A DNA stretch of 64,000 nt from Colletes latitarsis. Its lineage: Eukaryota; Arthropoda; Insecta; Hymenoptera; Colletidae. The notes under the pieces were generated by a model. It saw only the letters and a list, made by a program, of their open reading frames with translations. It searched no databases and was not told the origin of the DNA. Below, piece by piece: positions 48,501-61,780 of the stretch. The translations under genes and the position numbers were made by a program. Positions within the stretch are counted from its first letter, which is position 1, and each line of letters opens with the position of its first letter. The DNA lies in contig NC_135141.1 in NCBI RefSeq assembly GCF_051014445.1, positions 28,667,422 through 28,731,421 of the forward strand, given 5' to 3'.

Positions 48501-48589
48501 TCTCACAAATTTTTGTGCTGAAGCCACTGGGAAATTCATTCTTCTGTCAGCATGACATCTTTCGCCTTGGCATTCATGATACTGCATGA
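45585..48589 (+). CDS. Ntf-2: Nuclear transport factor 2 (distal terminal exon isoform)
   Basis: Four exons: 45585..45692, 45773..45844, 46074..46172 and 48476..48589; 130 aa (human NUTF2 127). It is a dimeric carrier that binds RanGDP and FxFG nucleoporins and returns Ran to the nucleus. It shows the FVQQYYALFDDPTQRPNL helix region, SFQKINR, and a last exon with ADEDPPHAF and QHDIFRLGIHDTA. The last intron is 2.3 kb and holds a second, homologous last exon (46727-46840) and two TIR elements. Runs toward HPPD, with about 0.6 kb of AT-rich, gene-free DNA between the stops. Confidence 0.96.
46727..46840 (+). CDS. Ntf-2: Alternative terminal exon of NTF2
   Basis: An acceptor (gattgggcag) opens a frame in phase 0 with exon 3 and codes 37 residues plus TAG: TDEDQPHAYIQTFVLKPIG... 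ending QHDIFRLALHDTV. It is exactly as long (114 nt) as the distal exon at 48476-48589 and about two-thirds identical in protein, so it arose by exon duplication and both copies are intact. They can only be used alternatively. I recall that fly Ntf-2 also has alternative 3' exons; this is from memory. Confidence 0.88.
   Translation, partial: TDEDQPHAYIQTFVLKPIGTSFYVQHDIFRLALHDTV
47746..48361. mobile_element. 616-bp TIR element in NTF2 last intron
   Basis: The left end cagggtaagttacttaat and the right end attaggtgacttaccctg are reverse complements with two mismatches. There is no transposase frame. A second element (47901-48247) is inserted inside it, so the original was about 270 bp. Family not identified. 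Confidence 0.65.
47901..48247. mobile_element. Pogo/Tigger-type MITE nested in another element
   Basis: The left end caatgaattctcgattatccg and right-end complement cagtaatttttcgattatccg are typical of pogo/Tigger elements, and the element is flanked by TA on both sides (47899-47900 and 48248-48249). It is 347 bp with no coding capacity. It lies inside the element at 47746-48361 and is therefore the younger insertion. Confidence 0.8.
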
Positions 48590-49223
48590 AGAAAAGTGTC
48601 TGCAAATTCATCATGACTAATGGCAGACAGTTATCTGAGCCATGGACATCCCACAGATTGAAATAAGTGAGCTACTTTCTCATTAATATCCTTTGTCATC
48701 GCGTATTATCCCATTCTTTCTAGATACTGCAGTTTTTATATGAAGAATATTTGCTTATATATTGGCCAGAAAAGAAAAGAATGTGAAAAATAGACACAGT
48801 TTAATAATTGTCTCGCTTTCTTGAATTTCTTCATTTTTAAGTATGCCTATTGTTGGTTACACATTCACAGTATGACACCACAATATAATAGATTAGTATT
48901 ATATAATACTTGAATTTAATGGTCGATTATAATGCTTCAAATTGTACTGTTACATATTTTACACCTTCACGCTGTGTGTATTTTTGTAAAACAGATATTG
49001 GCCATTAAATACATCTGGAATTAATAATGCGATGTTTCTATTCTCCAATGTGCAACATTAAAAAATTTTAATTATAATATGAATTAATAATATATATGAA
49101 AAGTAAAGGAAACTGTTTCTTTATCACGTTTGTGATATTTTATTATATAAATTTTTTAAATGCAAACTGCTTATATATAATTATATTTTTATCGTAATTA
49201 GTAGAATTAATATCTACATTATT

Positions 49224-51811
49224 TTATAAATTCCCACGTTTAGCTTGTTCCATTTCAATAGCTTCGAATAACGCTTGGAAGTTTCCAGCTCCAAATCCCT
49301 ATATATGAATAAAATTAACGAATTTTTAATTGTTTTATCTTTCCAAAATTTATGAGAATTTCAATTTCATGTTAGAGTTACCATAATACCTACATTATGA
49401 TTGCGCCTTTGAATGACTTCTATAAAAAGCGTTGGTCGATCTTGCATATTTTTAGTAAATATTTGTAAAAGGTATCCGTTTTCGTCGTAATCAATTAAAA
49501 TTTTTAATTTCTAAAAGTATAATATTTAAAACTTAATGTTGATGGTTTTGGTAAATTTACTTTATGCGTAATGTCTCGATATTCGTACCTGAAGCGTGTT
49601 AAGATCTTCTAAAATTTTTACTCCACTAGTCTTCAATCGATTTCTTAACATATCATAGTAACTGTCTGGTACATCCAGAAACTCTATGCCTCTAACACGT
49701 AAATTTTGTATCTGCAAAGTAACATAAATGTTATTTGAATTTAAGAGAAAATTGTTAAAAATATATTTAATTTACAGCTTCAATTATGTTGTTGGTATTA
49801 AGGGCAATATGTTGAACTCCCGCTCCCCCATAGTATTCCACATATTCCTGAATTTGAGAACGTTTTTTGCCAGGAGCTGGTTCATTGATAGGCATTTTAA
49901 CCGTTTCTTCCCAATTAGTCATAACAATCGAACGTAGTGCAGAAAATTCTGTATGTAATTGAGTGTCATCTACAGACCAAAAACGATGAAACTGCAGACA
50001 GTGCTCATACCTAAAATGAAACAAGTGTTTTATTAAAAAAATTTCGCTTTTATTATGTTCTTTTAATAGTTTCTAAATTTTTATATTATTTTGCGCACCA
50101 CTTTGCAATAGTCTCCATTTGTTTATCAGGTTGATTCCCAACAATGTGATCCACGAAATTTAATCCAACTTTTGGTCTAGATATATTATTTAATTATTTA
50201 CAACTTGTTAATACACTTCGTAGAATATTATTTATCACGTTTTATATTACTTACAAACTCTTTGAAAATGTATCTACTGGTAGTTGTTGAAATCCTGGTA
50301 GGAAGACTCCTTTATATTTTGATCTATCTACGAGCGTGTGATGTGTATCTCCATACTAATAAGTAAAATGCAATATTCGTTAAAATATTATTTTTATTTA
50401 GTCGGCTAATTTCTTCCTACTGAATGACTTACAGTTCTTAAAGTAGCAAACTTTACAACGCCGTATTTGTCCTTTTCTTCCCATATGTCCTTCACAATTT
50501 CAGCACCTCTTTCCTTCGCGATCTAGCAAATTATAATCTTATTATTCTTACATGTATGTGACTTTTTTTTTAAATATACCTTTACGATGACATCGATATC
50601 CTCAACATTAAAGGCAACATCACGAACACCGTCCCCGTGTCGCGAAATATGACTTGCCATTTCTTCATTGTCACTTTCGTAGGCTGATTCGAATACAAAA
50701 ATAATCTGTAAGTAAAATAAACAAACTATTGTTCTTTCAAACAATGTAAAATAATAAATTTGCAATTCGTACCTCGTTAAGTATTTTTATGATCTATCGA
50801 AAATGTATTTTAATTATAAAACAAAATTTTAGATCGAATAATAAATATTTGTTTTATGTACCTGATTTTGTTTAACAACATGGGATGCCACGTGCCTTGA
50901 ACCAGTCTCTAAACCGCGATAACCAAAACGTTCAAAGCCCAACTTAGTGCAATAATAACTGGCAGCCTATAATAATAAATGGATTCAGGTATAAATTTAT
51001 AACGTGTATTTAAATTATTGGGAATTTAATTGCATTTGGAATTCGTTTGTCAACAATATTATTATGAATAAACATTGATAATTAAATAATTAGTGATAAA
51101 CACTACAATGCAAAATGAAATAATTGTACCATTTAAGTGTAATACTTGCTTAATGTTCTTCTTTTATAATAGTTAAATATAAAATGCAATTATTGTGATT
51201 TTAAATTGAAAGATGATTAATATGAATTCAAGTAGAAATATAATAACCATGGGACTAAACAACTAGTTTATTTGAAATACGTTTCTGTGATATAATATCT
51301 TCAGAATTATAATTATAATATATAATATAATACTATAGGAAATATTTCCATGTATAAAATTAGGTAAATATTTTAAACATTAAAAATATTACTTAGCAAT
51401 TTAGTATCTCATTTTAACTACCTGTTTCGCATTTCCGACCCAAAACGTTATATGATCAAAGCTTAAGAATTTTCCTCCTAATGGCTGAAATTTAAAAAAT
51501 GTATTAATAAGTTTTCCATTTAATTGTATATTTATCATTCGTTTTATAATAACTTTACTTACTTTCGGACCTTTATCCGTGTACGTAGTCTAAAAAAATT
51601 GTAAAATTTGTACATTAGATTTAATTTAAAAATCAATGAATATTTAAATTATCATTTTATTTATCAATATATAAATAGAAACATCTAAATACGATTAACA
51701 TTCGGTTCAAAAGTGTTTTTATGTATTAACACTCGGTTATTCATATTTAGAAAAGCTTACATAAGAAATATAATTCCGAAAAAAATACGAGTTTCAAAAT
51801 TATCTTACCAT
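49224..51811 (-). CDS. HPD: 4-hydroxyphenylpyruvate dioxygenase
   Basis: Twelve coding exons on the minus strand: 51811..51809, 51590..51564, 51484..51422, 50966..50862, 50705..50580, 50522..50433, 50355..50255, 50176..50099, 50010..49776, 49711..49589, 49510..49394 and 49298..49224; 380 aa (human 393). It converts 4-hydroxyphenylpyruvate to homogentisate in tyrosine breakdown, important in blood-feeding and many other insects. The Fe(II) ligands are present: His182 (FVDHIVGNQ), His265 (GVQHIAL) and Glu348 (FIEVIQRRN), each one position before human. Also conserved are LQFHRFWSVDD, MPINEPAPGKK and the C-terminal GFGAGNFQALFEA. The first coding exon contains only the ATG, and exon 2 is 27 nt. 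Confidence 0.97.
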
Positions 51812-54800
51812 TGTGAATTATCAATACGAGCGAAAACTTCGATATAGTTTTCCTTAATAGTTTGTTTTTAATAACTCTAATCGCAGGTGTAACTTGCTTA
51901 AATATAAGTGCGTCGAAATTGGTGCTCAATAATCCCTGTCGTTGATTGGTTGATCACGGAGGCTTGTTTGTGTCGCATTCTGGAATCACGAAACGTAAAT
52001 CACCTGCATAATGTTATTGCCTACAAGCGAGCAGGTTTTTCAAGTTCGTTACACGACACGATCACATGATGTATTCCTGATGGTGGACTCGACTCTGAAA
52101 TGATTGCGTTTAATGTCAAATAATATCCTCCAAATAAAGTTTGCTAATTTGTATAGTAAGTGTTTCATTCTTTTTACATTTTTGTTTAGCTTCCCACACT
52201 ATTAAACCTAGGTTTACGATTCCTTTTTTCCTACTTTTGTCATTCACTAACAAAAATAATAACAATATTTTGCTGCCAGAGAATGTTGTTTTTCTCTTTG
52301 CTCTCGTTTTCCATAACATTGCAACGTCGATGGAAGGTAAGTTTTTGCATTTACATCGTAAACACGCAAATAAGGTGTAATTCATTGTGTTTACAGAAAA
52401 GGTATTACAAGTTTCCAACGTATGATAACAAATGTCGTGATCGTCTCTTTTACATAGATTACATTATAAATTAAATCTTCCTTAGACTCTTGTTTTGTCT
52501 TCGAATCAATTTCAGTGTACCAGTCATGAATGACCAGGCACGAAAAATGGTAACGAGTAATGCAATCGAGTATAACAATATTATTTTCTATGTCTAAAAA
52601 TATTAAGACGATGGTTTGACATTCTTAAATAATATCGTACATTTTTTAGTTCTGGTTTTGTGACATTATCATTAAAATAAATGATTAATAAGATATTTCA
52701 ATTGGCAATATTTAATATCATAGAATATTCTATTTAGAGAAGAATTTTTCCATTCATGGATGCTCGCTATTCTAAATGACGAAACGCGATTAATTATGGG
52801 TTGACGCTTAGATCTTGTAAAAGGCGTATTCTCTATAATATAAATAATGTATGAAAAGAAACTCGTATGCCGTATGATATAAACATGTTAATAAACCGGC
52901 AAAACCAGGGGGCTCGCCCCGATTAATTTACATCGTGCCCGAGGCCAGGCAAAAAAATAACGGAATGATTTCAGAATACGTAGTAAAATAACCATGATAA
53001 TACATAAGACGAATTCCTAGTTCGTTATTTGCTGAGAAAGTGTTTATTATCTTTCTATGTTTTCTTTAAAAACGTAAAACAGTCAAGGTTTTATATTTTC
53101 AAAGTTATATTTTCGCTGACATAGATATAGATTGCACACAATGACGCCAAGTTAATTATTAGGTGGAAGGATAAAAATTTACATGTATGCGATAGTTACA
53201 GTTCAGGAAATTGCTTTTGTGCTACTTAAATTAGCACAATTTGCTAATTAATGTGCCCCATTGGTTTAATAATTACTATATCTAATTATTGCCGTGGCTT
53301 GCTCGATCATTCGGCTGTAATCCAATGGAAAACGTGTAGGCTAGATTAGTGCGTCATGTTTACGCAAACCAGCAATAGGATTTCGTTTAAAATATGCTTT
53401 TTTCTATGGATTTAAAGTTTCTGTACATGTAAGTCCCAAGGACTTCCAAGGCAAGTGAACTGGCTGGCTAATCGTCTAATGGAGCTTGTATGTGTGTACT
53501 TGGCTGTGTATGTATCTTATGTTATTTGTGATATACATATATCTAGTTTAGATCGATTTAAATTGGGTTGAATATTTCAATTTATTAGTGAAATGAATTT
53601 TTCTACAGAAATGATCTTTGTATTTATATTAATGTTAAAGAATAACTTAGAATGTTTATAGTATATGGCAATATACATATAGGTGACTAGATTAAATTAC
53701 TGCAAATACAATGTAAAAGATATGCATCAAGATTTTAACAATTGTATAATATTACAAACAATATAAAATATCAATTATAAGTACACAACATAGAACATCT
53801 GAAAGTATTTGGCAACATCAAACAATTATTCATGAACGTTTCACATGTTCGATGTTATAAGTAATTTGTTTTACGCAGAAATGTTATTATATTACCAACG
53901 TAAAACAAAATTTCTACAAATAGTTTTAAAATTATTCGTCGAAATATAAAGAAGATTAATATAGTTTCCGTTATAACATTGATAAAAGCAGAGGTTACTA
54001 TTTAAAACAAAAATTAATTCAAACAAAATATTTAGTAAGTACTATAATATATTTATAGTGTCTAACATTTTTCCCCATAAAATATTGACATAATCATACG
54101 TTATATACTGTCTTGTCATGTACTTCTATTTTTAATAATAGTATATTTCAATCCACACACTAACAAATTAAAAAATTCCATTCATTGTTGCTTCTAAATA
54201 GCGTAAATAAATTATCAAATGCTTCTAACATATATATATATATATATACATTTGCATATATATATATATATGTACATATATATGTAGGAATTAGTTCATT
54301 ACTGTGAATACAGATAATTGAAATTGATTTATACAAGAGTGAATTATTAAAAAGTCAAACAATAAACAACGTGAGCTATCTTATATCTACTTGTAATAAA
54401 AATCTTTATCCACGATTACATGATTTATAAATACATTAATAAAGTATTAAATGCTAATTATCACTTAAATTGGACGTAGCAGCTGAATACTAGAATTTTT
54501 TTGTATTCTATCTAAGAGATTAAAAGCTTAGATTCCAAAAAATATTTGTCGTATTATGCCACTCTATTACAATTTTAAATAATTATATACAGCTTTGAAA
54601 CCATACATAATAAAAATCACTGCTTTTTAAATAGAAAATATAATTTTACATGTTTTGTAAATATAAATAGTGCACATTTTGTTATACATGTATGCGTATT
54701 CGTGCTTAACAAGTTAAAATAAATTTTTACCTTTTTTTTTTTTAATTTGAATACATACACTATTCGTAAGTCGCGTATTGTTTCCATACAATTATGATAA

Positions 54801-55583
54801 AAATTGGAGTTTTCTTGATCGTAATATTGCGAACAATTAATTTAAAATTTGTTTAAATAAATATTTTCAATAAAACATTTAACATTTCGTATTAAAATAC
54901 ATCATTTATCGTGCTTGAGAAAATAGTAATACCTTAATATTGGTTTTATTATGCATGGTTAATACACATGAGTGATATAAAGTCTTTCATTACAGCCAAT
55001 TCTTAAATTAATTATATTTGGGTAGTGCGAATTTGATTACAAAAATACGTGTAGAAAATTCGGTAATTTTTTTTCTATTAACACTGTCAATCTATAACAT
55101 TTTTTATCGTAAATGTAATCTTAGACAATTAAATTAATGGAATGTTTCATTTTATAATTTTGGAAAGATATAAAAATTTGACTCATTGTTTCTTACCCAG
55201 GATATGGACGTTTTAAATAAATATAATACTATCTGTATACACATCAGAATGTATACGCGACGTTTATACGCAATTATTCAGAAATCATTGCTAGAGTAGT
55301 AAGAGTTTGACTATTGTTACATGCTGACTACTAATCGATGGATTTCATTCTCATTTTTAATACCCTTGTATTACCAAATAACAAGACAGAGAGAATGTTC
55401 CCAATTAACATTATCAAAACATTAGATGAATTTGTCTATTACTATATGCAGAAAAAATATTTACAAAATGTGATCTAATATCGTTAACTTGGCATGCCAT
55501 AGAATATAATAAACAAAATATTAAGCGAAATAATTCAATTGTGAATAATATGGTAGTGGAAGCATTTGCGAATAATTATAAAT
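51812..55583. other. HPPD-HPS4 intergenic region, 3.8 kb
   Basis: No coding exon was found. From about 52.88 to 53.47 kb there is a patch unlike the AT-rich rest: a small ggggctcgcccc dyad (about 52910-52921) and long runs with balanced composition around homeodomain-like taattat cores (53240-53380). It might be conserved regulatory DNA. A TA/CA microsatellite lies at 54230-54286. The right part is the likely HPS4 3' untranslated region. Confidence 0.4.
54230..54286. repeat. (TA)n/(CATA)n microsatellite
   Basis: Two runs of TA dinucleotides are separated by 'catttgca' and followed by tgtacatatatatgta. Similar short runs occur near 46288-46320 and 61081-61111. Confidence 0.85.
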
Positions 55584-58500
55584 TTATAATAATACAATTC
55601 CATGATCTCTTTCCAGTCTACGTTTTGCTTTAAGAGACACAATTCCCATTAAATCTGCAGGAGTTGGAAGTCCTCCAGAAGTATCTGATGCCACTGCTTG
55701 TTGATAAAATACTTCTATGTTTCCACACTGGTTACCATAAACAACAGTATCCTCTGTTCTAGTTAATTAATAAAACATACTCATTTTTTTTCCACACTTT
55801 ATGTAAAATTACTATGAACATTGTTTGTTGAAATAAAAATTTTATAACGAAACTACTTGTCAGAAATTTACGATACAAAAAAGTGTGTTAAAATTGTTCT
55901 ATATTATATTCTTTCGCTCTAGAAATTTAAATGCGTAATACAAAAGTATTACTCCGTTTGAGCAAGAAAATATAAGTAGATCTACCAAAGCAAGTTAAAG
56001 CTGACGTGTGCGAAATTAAGCTAACTCAAATAAGTTATCTAATATCTAAAGAATTACCTGACAATGATGTCCGTGAGATTGCTAGCATGCGTGAATCTAT
56101 CGTGAAGGCAAGAAACAATATCCAATTCAGTGACACCCCAGAGTCCAGAACGGTTTATTGTATCCCATTGCGGATCGATACTTAAAATACTATACAATTC
56201 TTTGTTTTCATTCGATGGTAGAGGCTCCAGACACTGTTGCAGCCTTGTTTCAAGCTTTCCTAATGTACTCACACAAGTCTGCCACTGTAGTATATATTAT
56301 CGAATAAGTATTTAATTAAGACATTTATTCAACATCAATGCAAAACATACTCACGAGAGTGTGTATAAGATCAGGATTATTAGCAGTTCCATTTTCCATT
56401 AACAAAACCAGCACCATATTTTGATGTCCACACAAAAACAACTCTGTTTTTTCAAGGCAAACTTCATCTTTGTATGTAGTAATCCAATACTCTTCAAGTT
56501 CATCCTTGCCGTCGCTACCAACTTCTTTGTTAACTGCTTCCAATTTTTGTTTGATTATTTGATTTGTTGTCGAAAAACCGGACAAATCGCGAAATTCGTT
56601 AGGAGTAGTTTCCCTGCTACAAAAACCACTGGTTCTTTCATCAGCGAGTAAACTAAGTTTGGACATAAGTGGTGTTAATTGTAAACCATCCAGTTTCTTC
56701 TTTTGAAGAAAATCGTACGTGTTGCCACACTCTGATGTTGATTTTCGTCTATCGTCGTTGTCAGTAACATTGAGTGGTTTCAATGGAAGACTCATCGATC
56801 TACGATAAGTTTCTTGTTTCGTTTTATTATCCAATTTTATGTCGCGTGAATTATTAAATTTCTCAAAATTATCTTTGCTCGTGGTATCACAGTTGTTTGT
56901 TACGTTCTTAGTGTTACAATTGTTCGTGAGACTTGCTAAGAAGTCATTACGATTAATTGTGTTACTGCTATCGTCTGTGAGCTCCTCGTAATGTGAAGAT
57001 ATGTATTGCTCATACAATGATTTAGATACTGGTAATCCATCGCATCGAAATACAGGATAACAAGGATCAGTAATTGTATGGAATTGCTTTTTACACACGG
57101 GTTTCTTTTGCGGTGAAGATTCGGGGGATGTGTTTATATTTACTTGCGGTAAACCTAATCCGTACGTTCTAACTGATATTCGATTGGAATAGAAATTCGT
57201 GGACGATTCTAAATCATGCATGCTCAAGCTTCTTTTACTAAATTCTCTTCTTTTAACTAACTTCTTTTTCGATGTAACGTTCCTCAATTTATTTAAACGT
57301 TTACACCTAAGCGCTTCCTTAACAACGTCTGGAATATCATCTACATTCGCTTTTACTTCTTTCTTTTCCTCCTCTGTTTCAATATTTCCATCCTCGCTTG
57401 TGTTACAAATTAGCATTGCATTACCGTGTAAAACTCTATTTATATCTTTTAAGGGCGTGGAGCATACACTAGGAGTTAAAGGATTTATACATTTGGGACG
57501 GTCTGTTTTACTTTCCTGTTTGCGTTTAACTGGAGAACTGTAAGCTGTAAGCGGAACGGAGGGTACATAATGACTGTTATCGTTGTACTGTGAAGAATCT
57601 AATTCTCCTTCTTCAGGTACAGTAAAAATACGAGAAGTGTCGCGTTTCATTCCAGATAAAGGCAGTTCCTTACTGTTCTTAGAAATGCTCTGAAAATATG
57701 ATTATTATATTAGTACACGATTGTTATAATTCACTTTCGAGAAATACTTTACCTTTCTTTGTAACATCTTTCTTGTGACAGAATCTAAATATGAACTGTA
57801 GTATCGTTCATTGTTTGCCTCTTGAACAAGTTTTGCACATTGCTTTTGTTCTATGTACACTCGCAATAATTGCACTCCTATAGGTAAATGAAATTCTGTT
57901 GATATTCTCTCTGCAGGAGCCTTGTCAAAAAAATGTTTGCTATTATTACACATTCATATATAAAATACAATTCATTTAAAGAAGATGCTTTTGTATTTTA
58001 TGAATTTAATTTACCTTTATTCTATATGGATCGGTTATAACAATTTGTTTAGTCAAATCTGCACTTAGTTGAGTAGCAACTACCCTGAAGTATTAATACA
58101 CAAAAATCAAATACTACATTCTTCAAATACAAAAAAACACAAAGGAATTTATTTATTATTATTCGAAATAACTTACTTGTTGTTATAAAAGAGTGCACCA
58201 CCCATAACACCATTAGTTTCTTGACAATATTGTAAAACCTGAATTGCTTCTAAAAATATGTTACTAGCACTCTGGAATAAATATAAAGTTAATTAGTACT
58301 GTACTATGCTCACAAATAATATATAAAAAAAATACAAAATTAATGTTGTAATTAACCTTTGGAAGTTTGATAATGGGAATGTTGGAGAAAAGATTGGCAC
58401 TGTATTGAAGTATTGGCAAATATGTTTCAAACATTTGATATAGTTTTTCTGTAAATTTATTTCTATCGTTGTTGAATGATTCCAATATCTTATTAAGGTC

Positions 58501-60123
58501 ACAATGAAAAAATTTTAGTAGTGATTCTAATGTGTTTGCACGTCTCTCTAAAATCCAGTCATGAATGTTTCTATCAGTTCCCACAGCCTATAAAATAATA
58601 AATAATGAAATATATGCAGTAAATGTCAATTTATGTCAAATCTGACACATTAGGTAATTAAAAAGATAATTGCTGCTGTACTGATAATTGCAATAGCTAT
58701 AGCTGATAACAACTACTATTAAAGTTATACTATATAAATCTTTACTCAGATTTTATATAATATCGAAGACAGCAAGATGTAATAATAGTGCACTCACAAG
58801 AATGTATTGTCCAAATTTTTTTAATACAAATTTTCCCCCTTGTAAAGTGATCGATCTTGGAGTAGCAAATGAGGTTGTAAGAAATTGATTAATAGACATT
58901 AATTGACCTGCTAGAGCTAGTCTTTGAGTAAGAGATACCCAAGCTGGATGGAAATACATAACTGCCTCTGCAGGATTGTCATCTTCTTTACAACACCTTG
59001 CAGTGTCGTAAATAAATACTATCATCATCTCTCTAAAAAGAAAAAAAGAGAAAATGTTGGGATCATTTTAACATTATACAATTTATTAACTTCACTGTAA
59101 TTGTGTTACTTGAAAATAATTTTGTATTATGTACAATCTATAATTATCTGTACAAGTTATATTATTAGCTTACCCTGAAGTAATTGATAAAAGTATTCTA
59201 TGCACAATTGTGAAAATATGACAACTTTCATTTTTATAAAATCACAGACATAATATTAATGTCTGTTACTTGCTTTGATTTCACTATAAAAATGAATCTA
59301 TGAAATAAACAGTTGTGAACAGAAAATTACTGATTAGCTGCACCAGTAACCGATAACAATATAAGCAAGATAAGATTACAGTTTAGAATGTCTTTTGAAA
59401 GCATTGTTCTACATAATAGATAATACACTCAGTATAGATATTCACAGCATTTATTATGAAATAATAATGTTTAAGAAGTTGGTAAGTTTTTTCATAACTA
59501 CTTTTATAGTATAGTATAGTTTATATTATTATTCTGACAAGTAGAATGATACAAGAAAAGATTCTGTTTTGATAAAGTTTTTAAATGACTTAAAAGTAAG
59601 TAAAAATATTGCATATTAACAAAAGATTTGTAGCATTAAGAAATATTAATACAATATATTTTACAATATACCATACAAATGAAATGATAAATAATGTGCA
59701 ATGAAAATAAAAGAAGAAATTACTTACAGATAATATGTATTAGTTCAACCAATACAAACAAAATTTAGATACACGTTTATATTTTTACAGGAACATAATG
59801 TGTAAAGAAATGAAGCAATGCAATTATAATTAAATATAAATTAATCGATTATATTTGTAAATACACGCATACGTATGTATAATATTATAAACAATCTCCT
59901 AGAAATCATAAATTAAATTTCAAATGAAAAGAACGAATTGTTCTAAAATTAATATAACTGTAAAAAATAAATACATATTCATCAATAAACATAACGAACG
60001 TATTGTATAGCGAATGAAGGGAAATGAAATGCGACGAAATATTGCAATTAATAATCGACAAACTCACACCAACTTAAAATCAGCATTCTCTTTGACAAAA
60101 ATTGAAGATTTAAGAAGGGACAT
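55584..60123 (-). CDS. HPS4: HPS4 (BLOC-3 subunit)
   Basis: Nine exons on the minus strand: 60123..60068, 59032..58798, 58587..58357, 58271..58177, 58084..58015, 57920..57753, 57689..56355, 56284..56058 and 55758..55584; 863 aa. With HPS1 it forms BLOC-3, the exchange factor for Rab32/38-type GTPases needed for lysosome-related organelles (eye pigment granules in insects). The N-terminal longin-like domain has FIYDTARCCKEDDNPAEAV and MYFHP, and NGVMGGALFYNNKVVATQL follows. A long, poorly conserved low-complexity middle is encoded by one 1335-nt exon. The conserved C-terminus has TVVYGNQCGNIEVFYQQ and ends in LKAKRRLERDHGIVLL. The short first exon (MSLLKSSIFVKENADFKLV) is inferred from phase and splice sites; otherwise translation could start at 59028. 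Confidence 0.88.
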
Positions 60124-60587
60124 GCCGCTGAAAAAGTGACCGGTAAATCAAGTATAACAGCGATTCAGTATGCAACGTGACATAGTAAACAAAGCATTAT
60201 CACTGAATTAGAGATGCACTTTCTATACTGCTATAATTAGATAAGGCTAAGCATTACGCAATATCTTCGTACTTCGCCATGGTGATTGTTTACGCTTCAG
60301 CGTGCCGAGGTTGGGACTTCAATTGCGATTGTCGTGCTGTAACGTCAACCCGTTCTTTTCTCGTTTGCTTTTCTCACTCGCCAGACACAGGCTCAACGCC
60401 GAATTTTCCGTTCCGTTCTTACTGTCGTTCACGATGGCACTGAGCGTTGTAAAAAATGCACTTCGATGGAAATGCACTTTTCCGTTATGTAATGTAAAAT
60501 TTGAGCCATTATAATCTTGATTTTCAATCACGCTGAATGAAACCGTACCTTGACCGCCATGTTTATATCGATTTCCTTCGTAAACAA

Positions 60588-61380
60588 TGTGGCCAGATTT
60601 GGCATAATTAATTGCATTGACGACGACACTAGTAACGACGAATTTCCTTAGCGTCTAACGGAGTGGTAGGGAAAGTCGACATATCCTACCGCACGAGCCA
60701 TATTACGTGAGCTCGGCACTTCGCACAACTTCGGGAAATCGAGACAAAAGGCGAGTGTGAGCCCTTCTTTCTTGATATGATGAAATACAGTAGTCGCCTC
60801 ACTTTATGTCTCGCGGGACGACACAGGGGCAAAGGGAGTCGGACCGCCCATTTATCTATCTCGCTCCCTTGCTCTCAGTCAGTCCACGTGTGTGTGTAAC
60901 TGCCGCGACGAATAGCGAGCTAGAGATCAATGTGTGCGTGGGAATACGTGTATTCTTTCTACTTCTCCCGCATTCCTTCCGCGGGAATTCAAGTGAAGTG
61001 ACTATGTACGCGTCTTAAAACCCCCTGACCATGTTTTAATTATTGAAAAAAAAGAAATTTTTGTTATTATTCCTACGAAAAAGCATATGCATATATATAT
61101 ATATATATGTATAGCTCGAAACGTATTAAGTGCTTGGGCCGTCGAGATTCGAAATTGTATGCCGTGAAGACGGACTTCAGCTGTTCAAGAGCAAGAAGGT
61201 AAGGCTCTCATTCACGTTCTTTATTGAATTCCCGAAGTTATGTGAAGTGCTGACCGCACATAACATGTGGCTCTTGCGGTAGGATATGTCGGCTTTCCCC
61301 ACCATTCCGTTAAATGGTATGGAAGTTCGTCATTAGTAGTGTCGCCGTCAATACGATCAATTATGCCAAATCTGGCCACA
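60588..61380. mobile_element. 793-bp foldback element with about 190-bp inverted repeats
   Basis: The left arm (60588 to about 60780) and right arm (about 61180 to 61380) are imperfect reverse complements. Ends are tgtggccagatttggcataa and its complement. Shared inner blocks include gacatatcctaccgca and cacttcgcacaacttcggga. The centre has no transposase frame, but a short TA repeat at about 61081-61110. It shares arm blocks with 32283-32544. It lies upstream of the HPS4 start codon. Confidence 0.85.
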
Positions 61381-61780
61381 CTACTTGTAACTACGATGAT
61401 TCAAATTTAATTAAATGGGTGTTCATGAAATGTTCTTTTCTTTAATACAAATTTCATACATTTAATTAAAACAATCTCTTTGCGATTGTTTACGTTTCTC
61501 AAATCGTTCTCAGATCGTCTAGCTTCGTTATTCGAGTTTAACTAAATTTAGAAGTTTCAAAGAAAAAAGTATAGTACGTTGTTTTACATGTTCTTTATTC
61601 TCCGAACAATTTATCTTGTTTCGCATGTATTAATTTAACATTTTCATAATACTACGAAAAATATAATGTATATGTCGTTATTATATTGTCCTTATAAATA
61701 ACAAAATAAATATTTTTTACCGAGATATATATTTAATAAATATAAAACAGTAACAAAGTAAAGTATTGTCTATAAACGAA

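Noticed and set aside
56421..56651. Plus-strand frames opposite the large HPS4 exon (also 57199-57543)
   Set aside because: They are shadows of the HPS4 coding exon on the other strand.
60302..60514. 70-codon plus-strand frame upstream of HPS4 with a mirror frame at 60319-60531
   Set aside because: Both strands are open over the same bases and neither resembles a protein; likely promoter sequence.
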